From: Actinomycetota bacterium
Lineage (GTDB): Bacteria > Actinomycetota > JAHEXW01
DNA: 48,597 nucleotides
Assembly (NCBI GenBank): GCA_025355855.1
Contig: JANXYU010000034.1
Span: forward strand, 1-48,597
Direction: 5' to 3'
Below are positions 1 to 7,443 of the stretch, piece by piece. Numbering within the stretch: the stretch's first letter is position 1; each line of letters opens with the position of its first letter. The translations under genes and the position numbers were made by a program. Under the pieces are notes generated by a model, which saw only the letters and a list, made by a program, of their open reading frames with translations, did no database searches and was not told the origin of the DNA.

Positions 1-60
1 TTGGGATTGTAGCTGGCCGCTTACGTGCGAGGCGCATCTTCCATGTTCTCCTGAATGGCG

Positions 61-66
61 TATAAT
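61..66 (+). promoter_or_regulatory. Probable -10 box of hgcA, leaderless start
   Basis: A perfect TATAAT lies 7 nt before the ATG at 74, so the predicted transcription start falls on or next to the A of the start codon. No Shine-Dalgarno precedes the ATG, which fits a leaderless mRNA, common in Actinobacteria. No convincing -35 box is seen. The element supports ATG 74 as the hgcA start and therefore reading through the TGA at 107. Confidence 0.6.
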
Positions 67-73
67 ATAAATC

Positions 74-1177
74 ATGGTTGATACACTTAACACGACCGAA
101 CTCTGCTGAGGCCCTCCCGTTACGCCGGCAGGCGAACGGCAGGCGCCCGGTCGGGACCAGTCATTTGTTATCGATAATATTGAAACGGCGGCGGGCCCGG
201 TCCCAACAGTCGCGACTCGTTTAAACCTTGCCGACCGCCTGGGACACTACCGCGTTCGCTGGGGGATTGGCCGCGACCACTATAAGGTCGACCCTGGTTT
301 GTACGCTGTCGGAAACCCGACGGCTGAATCTCCCGTACTGGTGACCGCCAACTATAAACTCACCTTCGACGTGGTGCGATCGCGGCTGGACGGCCTGGAC
401 GCCTGGCTCATGGTTCTGGATACGCGAGGCATCAACGTCTGGTGCGCGGCGGGTAAAAGGACGTTCTCCACGGAAGAGGTAATCGGGCGGATCGAGTTCG
501 ACCGTTTAGCGGATGTCGTTTTCCACCGGCGGCTGATCCTGCCGCAGCTGGGCGCGCCCGGCGTGTCAGCGCACGAGGTCAAGAAGGCAACCGGCTTCAC
601 GGTCAAATACGGGCCGGTTAGAGCGACGGACATCCCGGCGTACCTGGCCGCCGGCCTGCAGACGACTCCGGAAATGCGCGAGGTAACTTTCAGCCTGCGG
701 GAACGAGCGGCTTTGACTCCGGTTGAATTGTCCGGGGCTTGGAAATACATTCTGGCGGTCTTGGCCGCGTTTATCGTCTTCGGCCTTTTTACTACCCATC
801 CGCTGACAGCCGGCGGTTTCTTTAGAACTCTGTCCGAGGATCTGGCGCCGTTCGCAGCCGGCGTTATTGGGGGCGCCGTGTTAACGCCGCTCTTGCTGCC
901 GTGGTTGCCGCCCCGGATGTTCGCGGCCAAAGGCGCGATTATCGGAATTATCGTCGGGGCCGGGGTTGCCCTGCTTATACACCCAACCTTGATGGTAGGC
1001 CTGGCGGTAATCCTGGTCACGGTGGCTATTACTTCCTATATGGCCATGAACTTTACCGGCTCCACGCCGTTTACTTCTTTGTCCGGCGTCGAGCGCGAGA
1101 TGCGCCGTTGGATGCCTATCCAAGCCGGCGCGGCCGTGATCGCTCTGCTGGCCGTATTGTTCCGGGGGATTATCTGA
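74..1177 (+). CDS. hgcA: HgcA, corrinoid mercury-methylation protein, putative selenoprotein (in-frame TGA 107-109)
   Basis: HgcA is the membrane corrinoid protein that transfers a methyl group to Hg(II), working with the ferredoxin HgcB. With TGA at codon 12 read as selenocysteine the product is 367 aa. The cap-helix motif NVWCAAGK spans residues 121-128; Cys124 is the expected lower cobalt ligand. Other hallmarks are TANYKLTFD, HRRLILPQLGAPGV and YGPVRATDI. About five membrane helices follow (roughly 223-239, 257-276, 286-303, 305-323, 351-365), with the HgcA-typical SYMAMNFTGSTPFTSL at 321-336. The N-terminus reads MVDTLNTTELC, then TGA, then GPPVTPAGERQ. Between the TGA and TTG 299 there is no ATG, GTG or TTG in frame, although conserved sequence (ETAAGPVPTV, VRWGIGR) is encoded there. 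Starting at 299 would lose it. The true stop is TGA at 1175-1177, sharing one base with hgcB. Family assignment is nearly certain; Sec decoding is inferred. Sequencing error or a non-canonical start are the alternatives. Confidence 0.93.
117..139 (+). promoter_or_regulatory. Candidate SECIS hairpin in hgcA mRNA
   Basis: Starting 7 nt after the TGA at 107-109, CCG (117-119) can pair with CGG (137-139). A bulged T120, a T121-A136 pair and an A122/A135 mismatch follow, then CGCC (123-126) pairs with GGCG (131-134) around a GGCA loop (127-130). The guanines of the loop sit 18-19 nt after TGA. The E. coli fdhF SECIS likewise has a bulged U and a G-rich apical loop at about this distance. The folding was done by eye. 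Confidence 0.45.
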
Positions 1178-1461
1178 TGGAAACATTCAAATATATCGAG
1201 GGCGGCACGACGCTGTCACTGGACAAGAATAAATGCACGGGATGCGGCATGTGCCCGCGGGTCTGCCCGCACGCCGTGTTGGAAATGAAAGACAAGAAAG
1301 CCGAAATTGTCCGTCGGGACCGGTGTATGGAATGTGGGGCTTGCGCGATGAATTGCCCTGCCGACGCTCTGTCGGTCCGCCCCGGCGTCGGCTGTGCCAG
1401 CGCCGTTATCGCCAGCTGGTTTCCGTGGCGGAAGAATACCGCCCCGTCCTGCAATTGCTAA
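1177..1461 (+). CDS. hgcB: HgcB, 2[4Fe-4S] ferredoxin of mercury methylation
   Basis: HgcB is the electron donor thought to reduce the HgcA corrinoid and help deliver mercury. The 94-aa product has two 4Fe-4S motifs, Cys20/23/26/30 (CTGCGMCPRVCP) and Cys50/53/56/60 (CMECGACAMNCP). It also has the family-specific lone cysteine in PGVGC (Cys73) and a C-terminal cysteine pair (Cys92, Cys94; here C-N-C rather than adjacent). The start ATG overlaps the hgcA stop by one base, so the two are translationally coupled. The combination of neighbour, length, PGVGC and the tail cysteines separates it from generic ferredoxins. Confidence 0.95.
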   Translation: METFKYIEGGTTLSLDKNKCTGCGMCPRVCPHAVLEMKDKKAEIVRRDRCMECGACAMNCPADALSVRPGVGCASAVIASWFPWRKNTAPSCNC

Positions 1462-1501
1462 TCAGACGGTGTCACCCTTTATTTGACCGTCATCCGTGTG
1501 G

Positions 1502-1873
1502 TTAGTCACTACTCCGCAATATTTCTTTGGCTCGCCAGCGCGATAGGTTGAGCGACTGCCAGCGGGAGAATAACGGCCGACGCTCAAGCAAGATCGTTTC
1601 GCGCAGTCTGTCGCCGTATTGTTTCCTGATGCGGCTGTCCTTGTTCTTCAGGAGGGGTACCGTCACAGGCAACGCGTCATCTGACAAGCTTCCCAGATAC
1701 CGGGCGTCGATCTTGCCGGTTGCTGAATATCTGCGCATGTTTTGGCGAGCAACATAGGCGTCCGGATTGAGCACATTCGTAAACGCTAAGAATGCGATTA
1801 GCAATAAAAAGACCTTGAAGGTGAAATTGCTTTCCCGGCTGTCGAGATAAATCTTTGAGATTAGGAAAGCCAC
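1502..1873 (-). pseudogene. C-terminal remnant of a DUF4173-type membrane protein
   Basis: The 123-residue reading frame resembles the C-terminal end of DUF4173 integral membrane proteins: one hydrophobic segment (VFLLLIAFLAFTNVL), then NPDAYVARQNMRRY and YLGSLSDDALP. The several N-terminal membrane helices of that family are missing. In frame upstream there is only a short stretch before a TAG at about 1910-1912, followed by the divergent dehydrogenase gene. It could be expressed from GTG 1873 (a GGAGGA lies upstream), but a decayed fragment is more likely. It is convergent with hgcB. Confidence 0.55.
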
Positions 1874-1956
1874 GCGGCCCGCCGGTCCTCCTGTCGTGTA
1901 GACATAGTGCTAATCTTAAACGGTATCGAAAAAGACGCTTTGACGAGGAGGTCAAT

Positions 1957-2715
1957 ATGTCAGATTGGGGACCATTCAGTCTACAGGGTAAGAACGCGGT
2001 GGTTACGGGCGGGGCGTTAGGGATCGGGCACGGTATCGCCAGCCGATTGGTGGAGGCGGGCGCGAATGTCCTGATAGCGGACCTAAATAGCGAGGCGGCC
2101 AACGCGGCCGCGGCACAATTGGGAGATCATGCCAAAAGCATACAGGCCAACGTCGCTACTGACGCTGAGAAAATTATTAATGCTTGCGTCGAAACCTTCG
2201 GTTCGATCGACATCATGGTCAACAACGCGGGAATCTACCCTTTCTCACCTATGATGGACACTACTCTCGAGCTTTTTGAGCGAGTGATAAGCGTCAATCT
2301 TACGGGAACCGCTTTCTGTGCGAAAGCGGCGGCGGCCCAGATGCTAAAGCAAGGCGGCGGCGGGAAAATTATCAACGTCGCGTCTATAGACGGTTTCCAT
2401 CCTTCGATGGCCGGACTGGCCGCGTATGACTCTTCCAAGGGTGGCGTCATTATGTTGACAAAAAGCCTCGCTCTAGAGTTGGGCCCGAAGGGCATCTTGG
2501 TCAACGCGATCGCGCCTGGCGGAATCCGCACAGAAGGCACAGGCGGCGAAGCGATGGCCGATGCGGCCGTCAAGGGGTTCGAGGCTCAGATTCCATTGGG
2601 ACGGATGGGGCAGCCGGACGACATCGCCAAAGTCGCCGTATTTTTGGCCTCGGGCGCCAGCGACTACATGGCGGGAACGACAGTAATAGTTGACGGGGGT
2701 TATCTGCTGGGCTAG
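1957..2715 (+). CDS. Short-chain dehydrogenase/reductase (SDR)
   Basis: NAD(P)-dependent oxidoreductase of the classical SDR family, 252 aa. The Rossmann motif TGGALGIG is near residue 16, NNAG near 90, the catalytic Ser in NVASIDG and the catalytic YxxxK as YDSSK. The C-terminal GRMGQPDDIAKVAVFLAS and VDGGY are typical. An acidic residue after the second strand (IADLN) suggests a preference for NAD(H). The start ATG 1957 follows GAGGAGG at 1945-1951; a longer open frame upstream lacks such a site. It could be a 3-oxoacyl-ACP reductase or a sugar/alcohol dehydrogenase; the substrate cannot be told. It stands alone, convergent with the next lipoprotein gene. Confidence 0.9.
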   Translation: MSDWGPFSLQGKNAVVTGGALGIGHGIASRLVEAGANVLIADLNSEAANAAAAQLGDHAKSIQANVATDAEKIINACVETFGSIDIMVNNAGIYPFSPMMDTTLELFERVISVNLTGTAFCAKAAAAQMLKQGGGGKIINVASIDGFHPSMAGLAAYDSSKGGVIMLTKSLALELGPKGILVNAIAPGGIRTEGTGGEAMADAAVKGFEAQIPLGRMGQPDDIAKVAVFLASGASDYMAGTTVIVDGGYLLG

Positions 2716-2722
2716 CCGGACT

Positions 2723-3283
2723 CTATAGCCCCTCGGTCGAACTGGCCGTTTTTGTCGCCTTGCCGGGGGCCGGCTGGAATCCTGCGCAGCTGACTTCGAC
2801 CACAAAATCGACGGCGTTGCGGGACTTGCGATAAATTGATTTGCTGTTCTCGGGATAGTGTTCCGGGCCTTTGCCGCCGTCGAAATGCAGCGTTATTGCC
2901 TTCCCCGGGGCCAATTCAACATCGGTCAGTTTTTGATAATAGCTTTCGCTTCTACCGGTCTTTTTGTCAGTCATCGTATAGAAGACCTCGAACCCTGTCA
3001 TAGTCTCAATAGTGCCGTCATATATGGTCATCTGCAGGTGATCATTCAGATTCTTGCCGGTCGCCGGATCGATGTTGCCCTCGACCATGATGTCCGAAAC
3101 CACCAGACCCGGCTTTGTCGACATGTTTTTGATGGGATTCTCGCTTACCGGATTGACTTGCGAGACCGGGTTTGTCGTTGAAGTCGGCGGCTTGGCGGCC
3201 TTTTGGCAGCCGGCCAAGACAAGGCCGCCCGCGATCGTTAACAACAGAAATGTAATTAGTTTCTTGCTTCGCATCATTGTCAT
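2723..3283 (-). CDS. Lipoprotein, paralogue of the one at 4208-4756
   Basis: Secreted lipoprotein of 186 aa, family not recognised. The signal peptide ends in the lipobox LAGC (Cys25), followed by a Ser/Thr/Pro linker. The mature part shares NPIKN, a V-x-N-x-DPAT motif, the MTGFE/MSGFE strand, a KMTD/TMTD turn and a YPEN...YR motif with the lipoprotein at 4208-4756, so the two are paralogues. The content looks like a small beta-sandwich. The start may be ATG 3283 or ATG 3277; AGGAG lies just upstream. It flanks uppP divergently. A cell-envelope role is only guessed from location. Confidence 0.8.
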   Translation of the reverse strand: MTMMRSKKLITFLLLTIAGGLVLAGCQKAAKPPTSTTNPVSQVNPVSENPIKNMSTKPGLVVSDIMVEGNIDPATGKNLNDHLQMTIYDGTIETMTGFEVFYTMTDKKTGRSESYYQKLTDVELAPGKAITLHFDGGKGPEHYPENSKSIYRKSRNAVDFVVEVSCAGFQPAPGKATKTASSTEGL

Positions 3284-3392
3284 TGGTCTCCTTTCTCATC
3301 TAATATACCAGTCTGCAAGGGTATCGCGCATCATGTTAAGCTTAATTGGTCGCCGCACCGCGATTGTCCGCCCGTACTGTAAGGGAGCTTAC

Positions 3393-4196
3393 TTGACCAT
3401 TTTCCACGCCATCATTCTCGGCATCGTCCAAGGGCTGGGAGAATTCCTGCCCATCAGTTCGTCCGCCCACTTAATCCTGGCGCCCTGGCTGCTCAGGTTT
3501 CCCGACCCGGGCTTGACGTTTGACGCCGCCCTGCATTTCGGCACCGCCTTAGCGGTGATTGTCTTCTTTTGGAACGATTTGTGGCGGATTGCAAAAGCCT
3601 GGTTCGCCAGCCTGGTGAAGAGGAAAGCGTCGACCTTTGACGAGAAGTTCGCGTGGTACATGCTGATCGGTTCGATTCCAGGAGGCATTTTCGGTGTCTT
3701 GTTGGAGAAGAAAGCCGAAACGGCCTTTCGCGCCCCACTGCTCATCGCGGCGACGTTGGCGGTCATGGGTGTCGTGTTGTACGCGGCCGACCGCTACAGC
3801 AAGAAGACCAAGGACATCAAACACGTCAGCTGGAAAGATGCTGTTCTCGTCGGAACGGCTCAAGCAATCGCCATCATTCCCGGCGTATCGCGGTCCGGAA
3901 TTACCATGACGACCAGCCTGTTCCGCAACTTTAAGAGAGAGGACGCCGCCCGTTTTTCCTTCCTGTTATCGGCCCCGATAACCGTAGGCGCGGCGCTGTA
4001 CGAGGCGCGCAAATTGCTCCACGGCGGCCTGGACGCGGCCTTCTTTATCGGCGTCGTAGTCAGCGGAATCGTCGGCTACTTGAGTATCAAATACCTGCTT
4101 AAATATCTGCAGAAAAGCAGTTTCGCGGTTTTCGCGGTCTACCGGCTGCTGCTGGCGGCGACCATTGTCACGTTAATCGTTGCCGGTATCAGATAG
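3393..4196 (+). CDS. uppP: Undecaprenyl-diphosphatase
   Basis: Integral membrane phosphatase (BacA/UppP family) that dephosphorylates undecaprenyl diphosphate to regenerate the lipid carrier for peptidoglycan and other wall polymers. The 267 aa match the family length. Both signature regions are present: QGLGEFLPISSSAHL near residues 13-27, containing the catalytic Glu and the Ser-rich motif, and PGVSRSG near 165-171 with the catalytic Arg. About eight hydrophobic helices are seen. TTG 3393 is chosen as start because GGGAG stands 5 nt upstream and the family begins with this helix; longer upstream frames are not conserved. Confidence 0.93.
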   Translation: MTIFHAIILGIVQGLGEFLPISSSAHLILAPWLLRFPDPGLTFDAALHFGTALAVIVFFWNDLWRIAKAWFASLVKRKASTFDEKFAWYMLIGSIPGGIFGVLLEKKAETAFRAPLLIAATLAVMGVVLYAADRYSKKTKDIKHVSWKDAVLVGTAQAIAIIPGVSRSGITMTTSLFRNFKREDAARFSFLLSAPITVGAALYEARKLLHGGLDAAFFIGVVVSGIVGYLSIKYLLKYLQKSSFAVFAVYRLLLAATIVTLIVAGIR

Positions 4197-4207
4197 AGGT
4201 CGTTAGG

Positions 4208-4756
4208 CTAGTCCTGTTTCTCGCTCGTTCCGACGGACTTCGTCGCCTGCGCCGTCGCCAGCTTAAATCCGGCCGCGCTAACTTCGATGTCAAAAGTAAC
4301 TTCGTTCTTTGACGTCCGGTAAAGGCTATAGATGTTCTCCGGGTACTGCCCGGCGCCGTGACCGTTGTTGAAGTCGATTGTCTTGGTCTCGCCCGGATTC
4401 AACGTTAGGCCTGTCAGTTTCAAATAGTAAGCCTCGGTCTTCTTCGTCTTCACGTCTGTCATTTTGTAGTAGATCTCAAAACCGCTCATCGTCGCGGTAG
4501 AACCGTTTTTGAAAGATACCTGCAGGCGATCGCTGATGGCCTTCTTGGTCGCGGGGTCAACGTTGTTTTCGACAGCCGCGTTGGTGATCGCTAAACCGGC
4601 AAGTACGGATGTATTCTTGATGGGATTCTCAGTCACCGGAAGAACCGGCGGCGCTTGCGTCGCTGTCTTGTTGGTCGCGCTGCCCGAACACCCCGCAACA
4701 ACAACCCCGAATAAGACCGCCATTGCCGCCGTGATTATTATGTGTTTGAATCTCAT
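4208..4756 (-). CDS. Lipoprotein, paralogue of the one at 2723-3283
   Basis: Secreted lipoprotein of 182 aa with a signal peptide ending VAGC (Cys23), a Thr/Pro-rich linker and a mature domain related to the lipoprotein on the other side of uppP. Shared elements are the NPIKN motif, NVDPATKK, MSGFEIYYKMTDVKTKK and QYPENIYSLYR. No family with known function is recognised. It ends 12 nt after the uppP stop, convergent with it. The two copies probably arose by duplication around uppP. Confidence 0.8.
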   Translation of the reverse strand: MRFKHIIITAAMAVLFGVVVAGCSGSATNKTATQAPPVLPVTENPIKNTSVLAGLAITNAAVENNVDPATKKAISDRLQVSFKNGSTATMSGFEIYYKMTDVKTKKTEAYYLKLTGLTLNPGETKTIDFNNGHGAGQYPENIYSLYRTSKNEVTFDIEVSAAGFKLATAQATKSVGTSEKQD

Positions 4757-4757
4757 G

Positions 4758-5729
4758 CTACTCCTTTCGTAGTAGTCGTCTTTTGCTGTTTACGATGAGG
4801 GCTAGAATGGCAGCCAGCGCGCTAACGCCCGCCAACCAAGCCACGTTGGCCCACTGGTTGTTCCAAATGTAGCCCAGGGACCTCTGATTAAACTCTTCCT
4901 TGACGCCCAGATACGCAAACCCGGCCCGCTCGAAACGTTTACTGAGCGACGTCTCTTCAAGCAAGTTACGCGTCGACTCATAACCCGTGAAATGGGCTAA
5001 GACCGCTTTCTCGTGCGCTTTGTTGACCTGAAGGCTTTTAAATAACCCGCCGGGCACTTGATTATCAGGGTCCATTGTATCGCCAATCTGCGGGATAATC
5101 AGCACCACCACCAACCAAATAACCAACCCGGCTATAAGGGCTGTTCCTAAACGCCTTGTTCCTCCGGCTAAAGCGATCGCGCCGGCGCTCCAGGCAAATA
5201 GATAAAGCCAAGACAAGCTTAACGCAATCAGAAGTTTGGCGACCTCTACCCCGGACAAAGCGGCGCCACCGATCACGCCCAAAGCCGCGAAAATGACCAA
5301 GGCAAGCAGGGCGAGAACCACGCCCCAGATAACCGCAACAGCCAGCAGCTTACCGCCGGCGAGTTCGGCGCCCGTGACCGGACGGCTGAAAAGAAGACGT
5401 ATGGTGCCGCGGTTCTTCTCTTTCGCAATCAACCCATAGCCCATGACCACGGCAACAATGGCACCTATAATCTCAAGATACTCGACCGAACTGCGCAACA
5501 GCTGCAGGGCAAAGAATGTGGGCGGTAGATTGGCGACGGAGCCGCCCGCCGCTTTGAGTGCGTGGATATAACGCTGATAATCGGCGACCTTGCTGTGGAA
5601 CTCGATAGAGGCGACCGCCAACGAAAGAATAATCACCGCGGCCAGGCCAAGCACGAGCAGCAGAGTGAATGGGCTGCGGGTCGCGTCCTTAAGTTCTTTG
5701 CGGAATACCACCATTGCCGGGCTATTCAT
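4758..5729 (-). CDS. ABC-2 type transporter permease
   Basis: Membrane subunit of 323 aa with about six hydrophobic segments and the ABC-2 pattern of a large extracytoplasmic loop after the first helix. The stretch KEKNRGTIRLLFSRPVTGAEL is the cytosolic motif typical of NosY/GldF-like permeases. The start ATG 5729 (MNSPAMVV) is preferred over an upstream codon because AAGGG lies just before it and it overlaps the preceding permease stop by 8 nt. It forms one operon with the permease at 5722-6627 and the ATPase at 6624-7361. The substrate is unknown. Confidence 0.85.
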   Translation of the reverse strand: MNSPAMVVFRKELKDATRSPFTLLLVLGLAAVIILSLAVASIEFHSKVADYQRYIHALKAAGGSVANLPPTFFALQLLRSSVEYLEIIGAIVAVVMGYGLIAKEKNRGTIRLLFSRPVTGAELAGGKLLAVAVIWGVVLALLALVIFAALGVIGGAALSGVEVAKLLIALSLSWLYLFAWSAGAIALAGGTRRLGTALIAGLVIWLVVVLIIPQIGDTMDPDNQVPGGLFKSLQVNKAHEKAVLAHFTGYESTRNLLEETSLSKRFERAGFAYLGVKEEFNQRSLGYIWNNQWANVAWLAGVSALAAILALIVNSKRRLLRKE

Positions 5730-6627
5730 ATAGATCCCTTTTAGCCACTCGGGAGGACACAAAAACAAATAACGCGGCTCCCAAGATCCCTAAAGCGATA
5801 ATCGAAGCGATGTCGCCCCCGACGACGCGGCTGCCCGCGCCGGCCAGGCCTAGAAAAACCGATCCAGCGTGCTTGAAGTGTTCGGTGATGGCGATAGGCT
5901 GTAATATGCTTCTATTGAACTGGAAGAATGCGCCAGATGTGCTAACGGCGGATGGAACCGGGTTTAAGAGAGCCGTCGGATGTTCGGCGGTACCCAACTG
6001 CGGTATCACAAATGTAAAGGCAACCCAGATTAGGATGGGGATCAGCAAAGCTGTCGACTCATAATGACTGTAGGCTCCCGCGAGCAAGCCTAGGGCCGTG
6101 AACGGAGCCAAGAACAGCCAGGCTAGGCAGAAGAACGCCAACAGCGAGGCTGTAGCTGCAGACGTAAGGACTTGGCCCGTTACCAGCCAAACACTAAGCC
6201 AGCTCAAGACACCGGCGGCGGCGAGCACAAATCCCAGCCATACTTGGACGCCGATCAGCTTGCCGGCCGCATATGACCAGTTACCCAAGGGTCGCGAAAA
6301 TATCAGCTCGGCAACGCCGGCCTTACGATCGCGAATCGACGACCGTGTTCCAGCGACAATTGCGAGAAGCGAGCCGATTAAAACTATGTAGATTATTGTG
6401 TTCTTGAGACTGTCGAGGGAGGAGACTCTATCGAAAGGGTTGACCAGTTTCTGCCCTGTGACACGCACGGTCTCGTTGAAAACACTGGTTACCGTATGGT
6501 GTGTCGCCCAGCCGATGCCGCTGGAGACTAACACCATACCTAAGAAAACTGCCAACAAAACGATTGCCAGCCGTTCCCGGCCGGCCGCCTTTAGTTCCAG
6601 TCCGGCGACCGTCAAGACAACTCTCAC
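5722..6627 (-). CDS. ABC-2 type transporter permease
   Basis: Second permease of the operon, 301 aa with about six membrane helices. The cytosolic motif IRDRKAGVAELIFSRPLGNW parallels that of the 4758-5729 protein, so the transporter is probably a heterodimer of related permeases. The start overlaps the ATPase stop by 4 nt (translational coupling). ATPase-permease-permease operons of this kind export lipids, peptides or drugs, or support membrane protein assembly; nothing here narrows the substrate. Confidence 0.85.
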   Translation of the reverse strand: MRVVLTVAGLELKAAGRERLAIVLLAVFLGMVLVSSGIGWATHHTVTSVFNETVRVTGQKLVNPFDRVSSLDSLKNTIIYIVLIGSLLAIVAGTRSSIRDRKAGVAELIFSRPLGNWSYAAGKLIGVQVWLGFVLAAAGVLSWLSVWLVTGQVLTSAATASLLAFFCLAWLFLAPFTALGLLAGAYSHYESTALLIPILIWVAFTFVIPQLGTAEHPTALLNPVPSAVSTSGAFFQFNRSILQPIAITEHFKHAGSVFLGLAGAGSRVVGGDIASIIALGILGAALFVFVSSRVAKRDLYE

Positions 6628-7361
6628 GCGCTTTGCGCCTCGATTGCAAAGTAGACGTCTTCCAGCGATTCCAGCCCCGGAAAAGCTTTCTCCGTATTCG
6701 CTAGAGAATCATGATAGATTAGGCGGCCGGCTCGAAGAATACCGATGCTGGTACATGTCTTCGTAACCTCGCTCAAGAGGTGCGTGTTCATGAAGACGGT
6801 CAATCCCAGTTCTTGGTTCAGTCGCACAATCGTGTCGCGCAACAGCTTTACGCCCTGGGGATCCAATCCCGATGTCGGCTCATCGAGAAACAGCACGTCA
6901 GGTTCGTGCAAGATGGCCTGGGCGATTCCGACCCTCTGCCGCATCCCTTTACTGAATGTCGCCATTCTTTTCCCTTCGAAGCCCGTGAAATCAAGGAAGC
7001 CAAGCACCTCGGTGATTCGTCTAGCCGGATGCGCCAACCCCGACAACCGCGCGAAGAAAGTCAGATTCTCACTTAGGGTAAGGTCGTCATAAAACTGGAC
7101 ATTCTCGGGCAAGTATCCGATTGATCGACGGACCGTCGCGCCTTCTTTCACTATGTCATGACCGAGCACGGACGCCGAACCCGATGTAGGTTTAAGAATG
7201 GTTGTGAGCAGGCTAACCGTTGTCGTCTTGCCGGCGCCGTTATGACCAAGGAAGCCAAATATCTCGCCGGCAGGTATCTCAAGCGTGAGATCATCAAGGG
7301 CTGGTGCGCCTTTGGCATACGATTTGGCAAGTCGGTGAGTAGCGATTGCTGTACCTGGCAT
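6624..7361 (-). CDS. ABC transporter ATP-binding protein
   Basis: Cytosolic ATPase of 245 aa energising the two downstream permeases. Walker A is GHNGAGKTT near residue 40, the signature is a degenerate FSKGMRQRVG, and Walker B is VLFLDEPTSGLDPQG followed by the switch His in NTHLLSE. The FSKGM signature in place of LSGGQ is common in the CcmA/NosF-like branch. It is the first gene of a three-gene operon transcribed towards lower coordinates, with overlapping stops and starts. Confidence 0.9.
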   Translation of the reverse strand: MPGTAIATHRLAKSYAKGAPALDDLTLEIPAGEIFGFLGHNGAGKTTTVSLLTTILKPTSGSASVLGHDIVKEGATVRRSIGYLPENVQFYDDLTLSENLTFFARLSGLAHPARRITEVLGFLDFTGFEGKRMATFSKGMRQRVGIAQAILHEPDVLFLDEPTSGLDPQGVKLLRDTIVRLNQELGLTVFMNTHLLSEVTKTCTSIGILRAGRLIYHDSLANTEKAFPGLESLEDVYFAIEAQSA

Positions 7362-7443
7362 TCGGTTCTCCCTACCGTGGACCGGTTAGACGTAGTTTAA
7401 GAAAGTCTATCATTCCGTCGGGTGCCGCCGCCGTTACTGCTTG

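Noticed and set aside
352-1020. Long antisense open frame across hgcA
   Set aside because: Composition is typical of a high-GC shadow frame; hgcA has clear motifs.
74-1177. General reassignment of TGA to an amino acid (alternative genetic code)
   Set aside because: Many genes in the window end with TGA at the expected family length, including hgcA itself, the zinc-PLC and the MacB-like permease.
299-1177. hgcA starting at TTG 299
   Set aside because: It would lack over 60 residues of recognisable HgcA sequence encoded upstream in frame and has no ribosome site.
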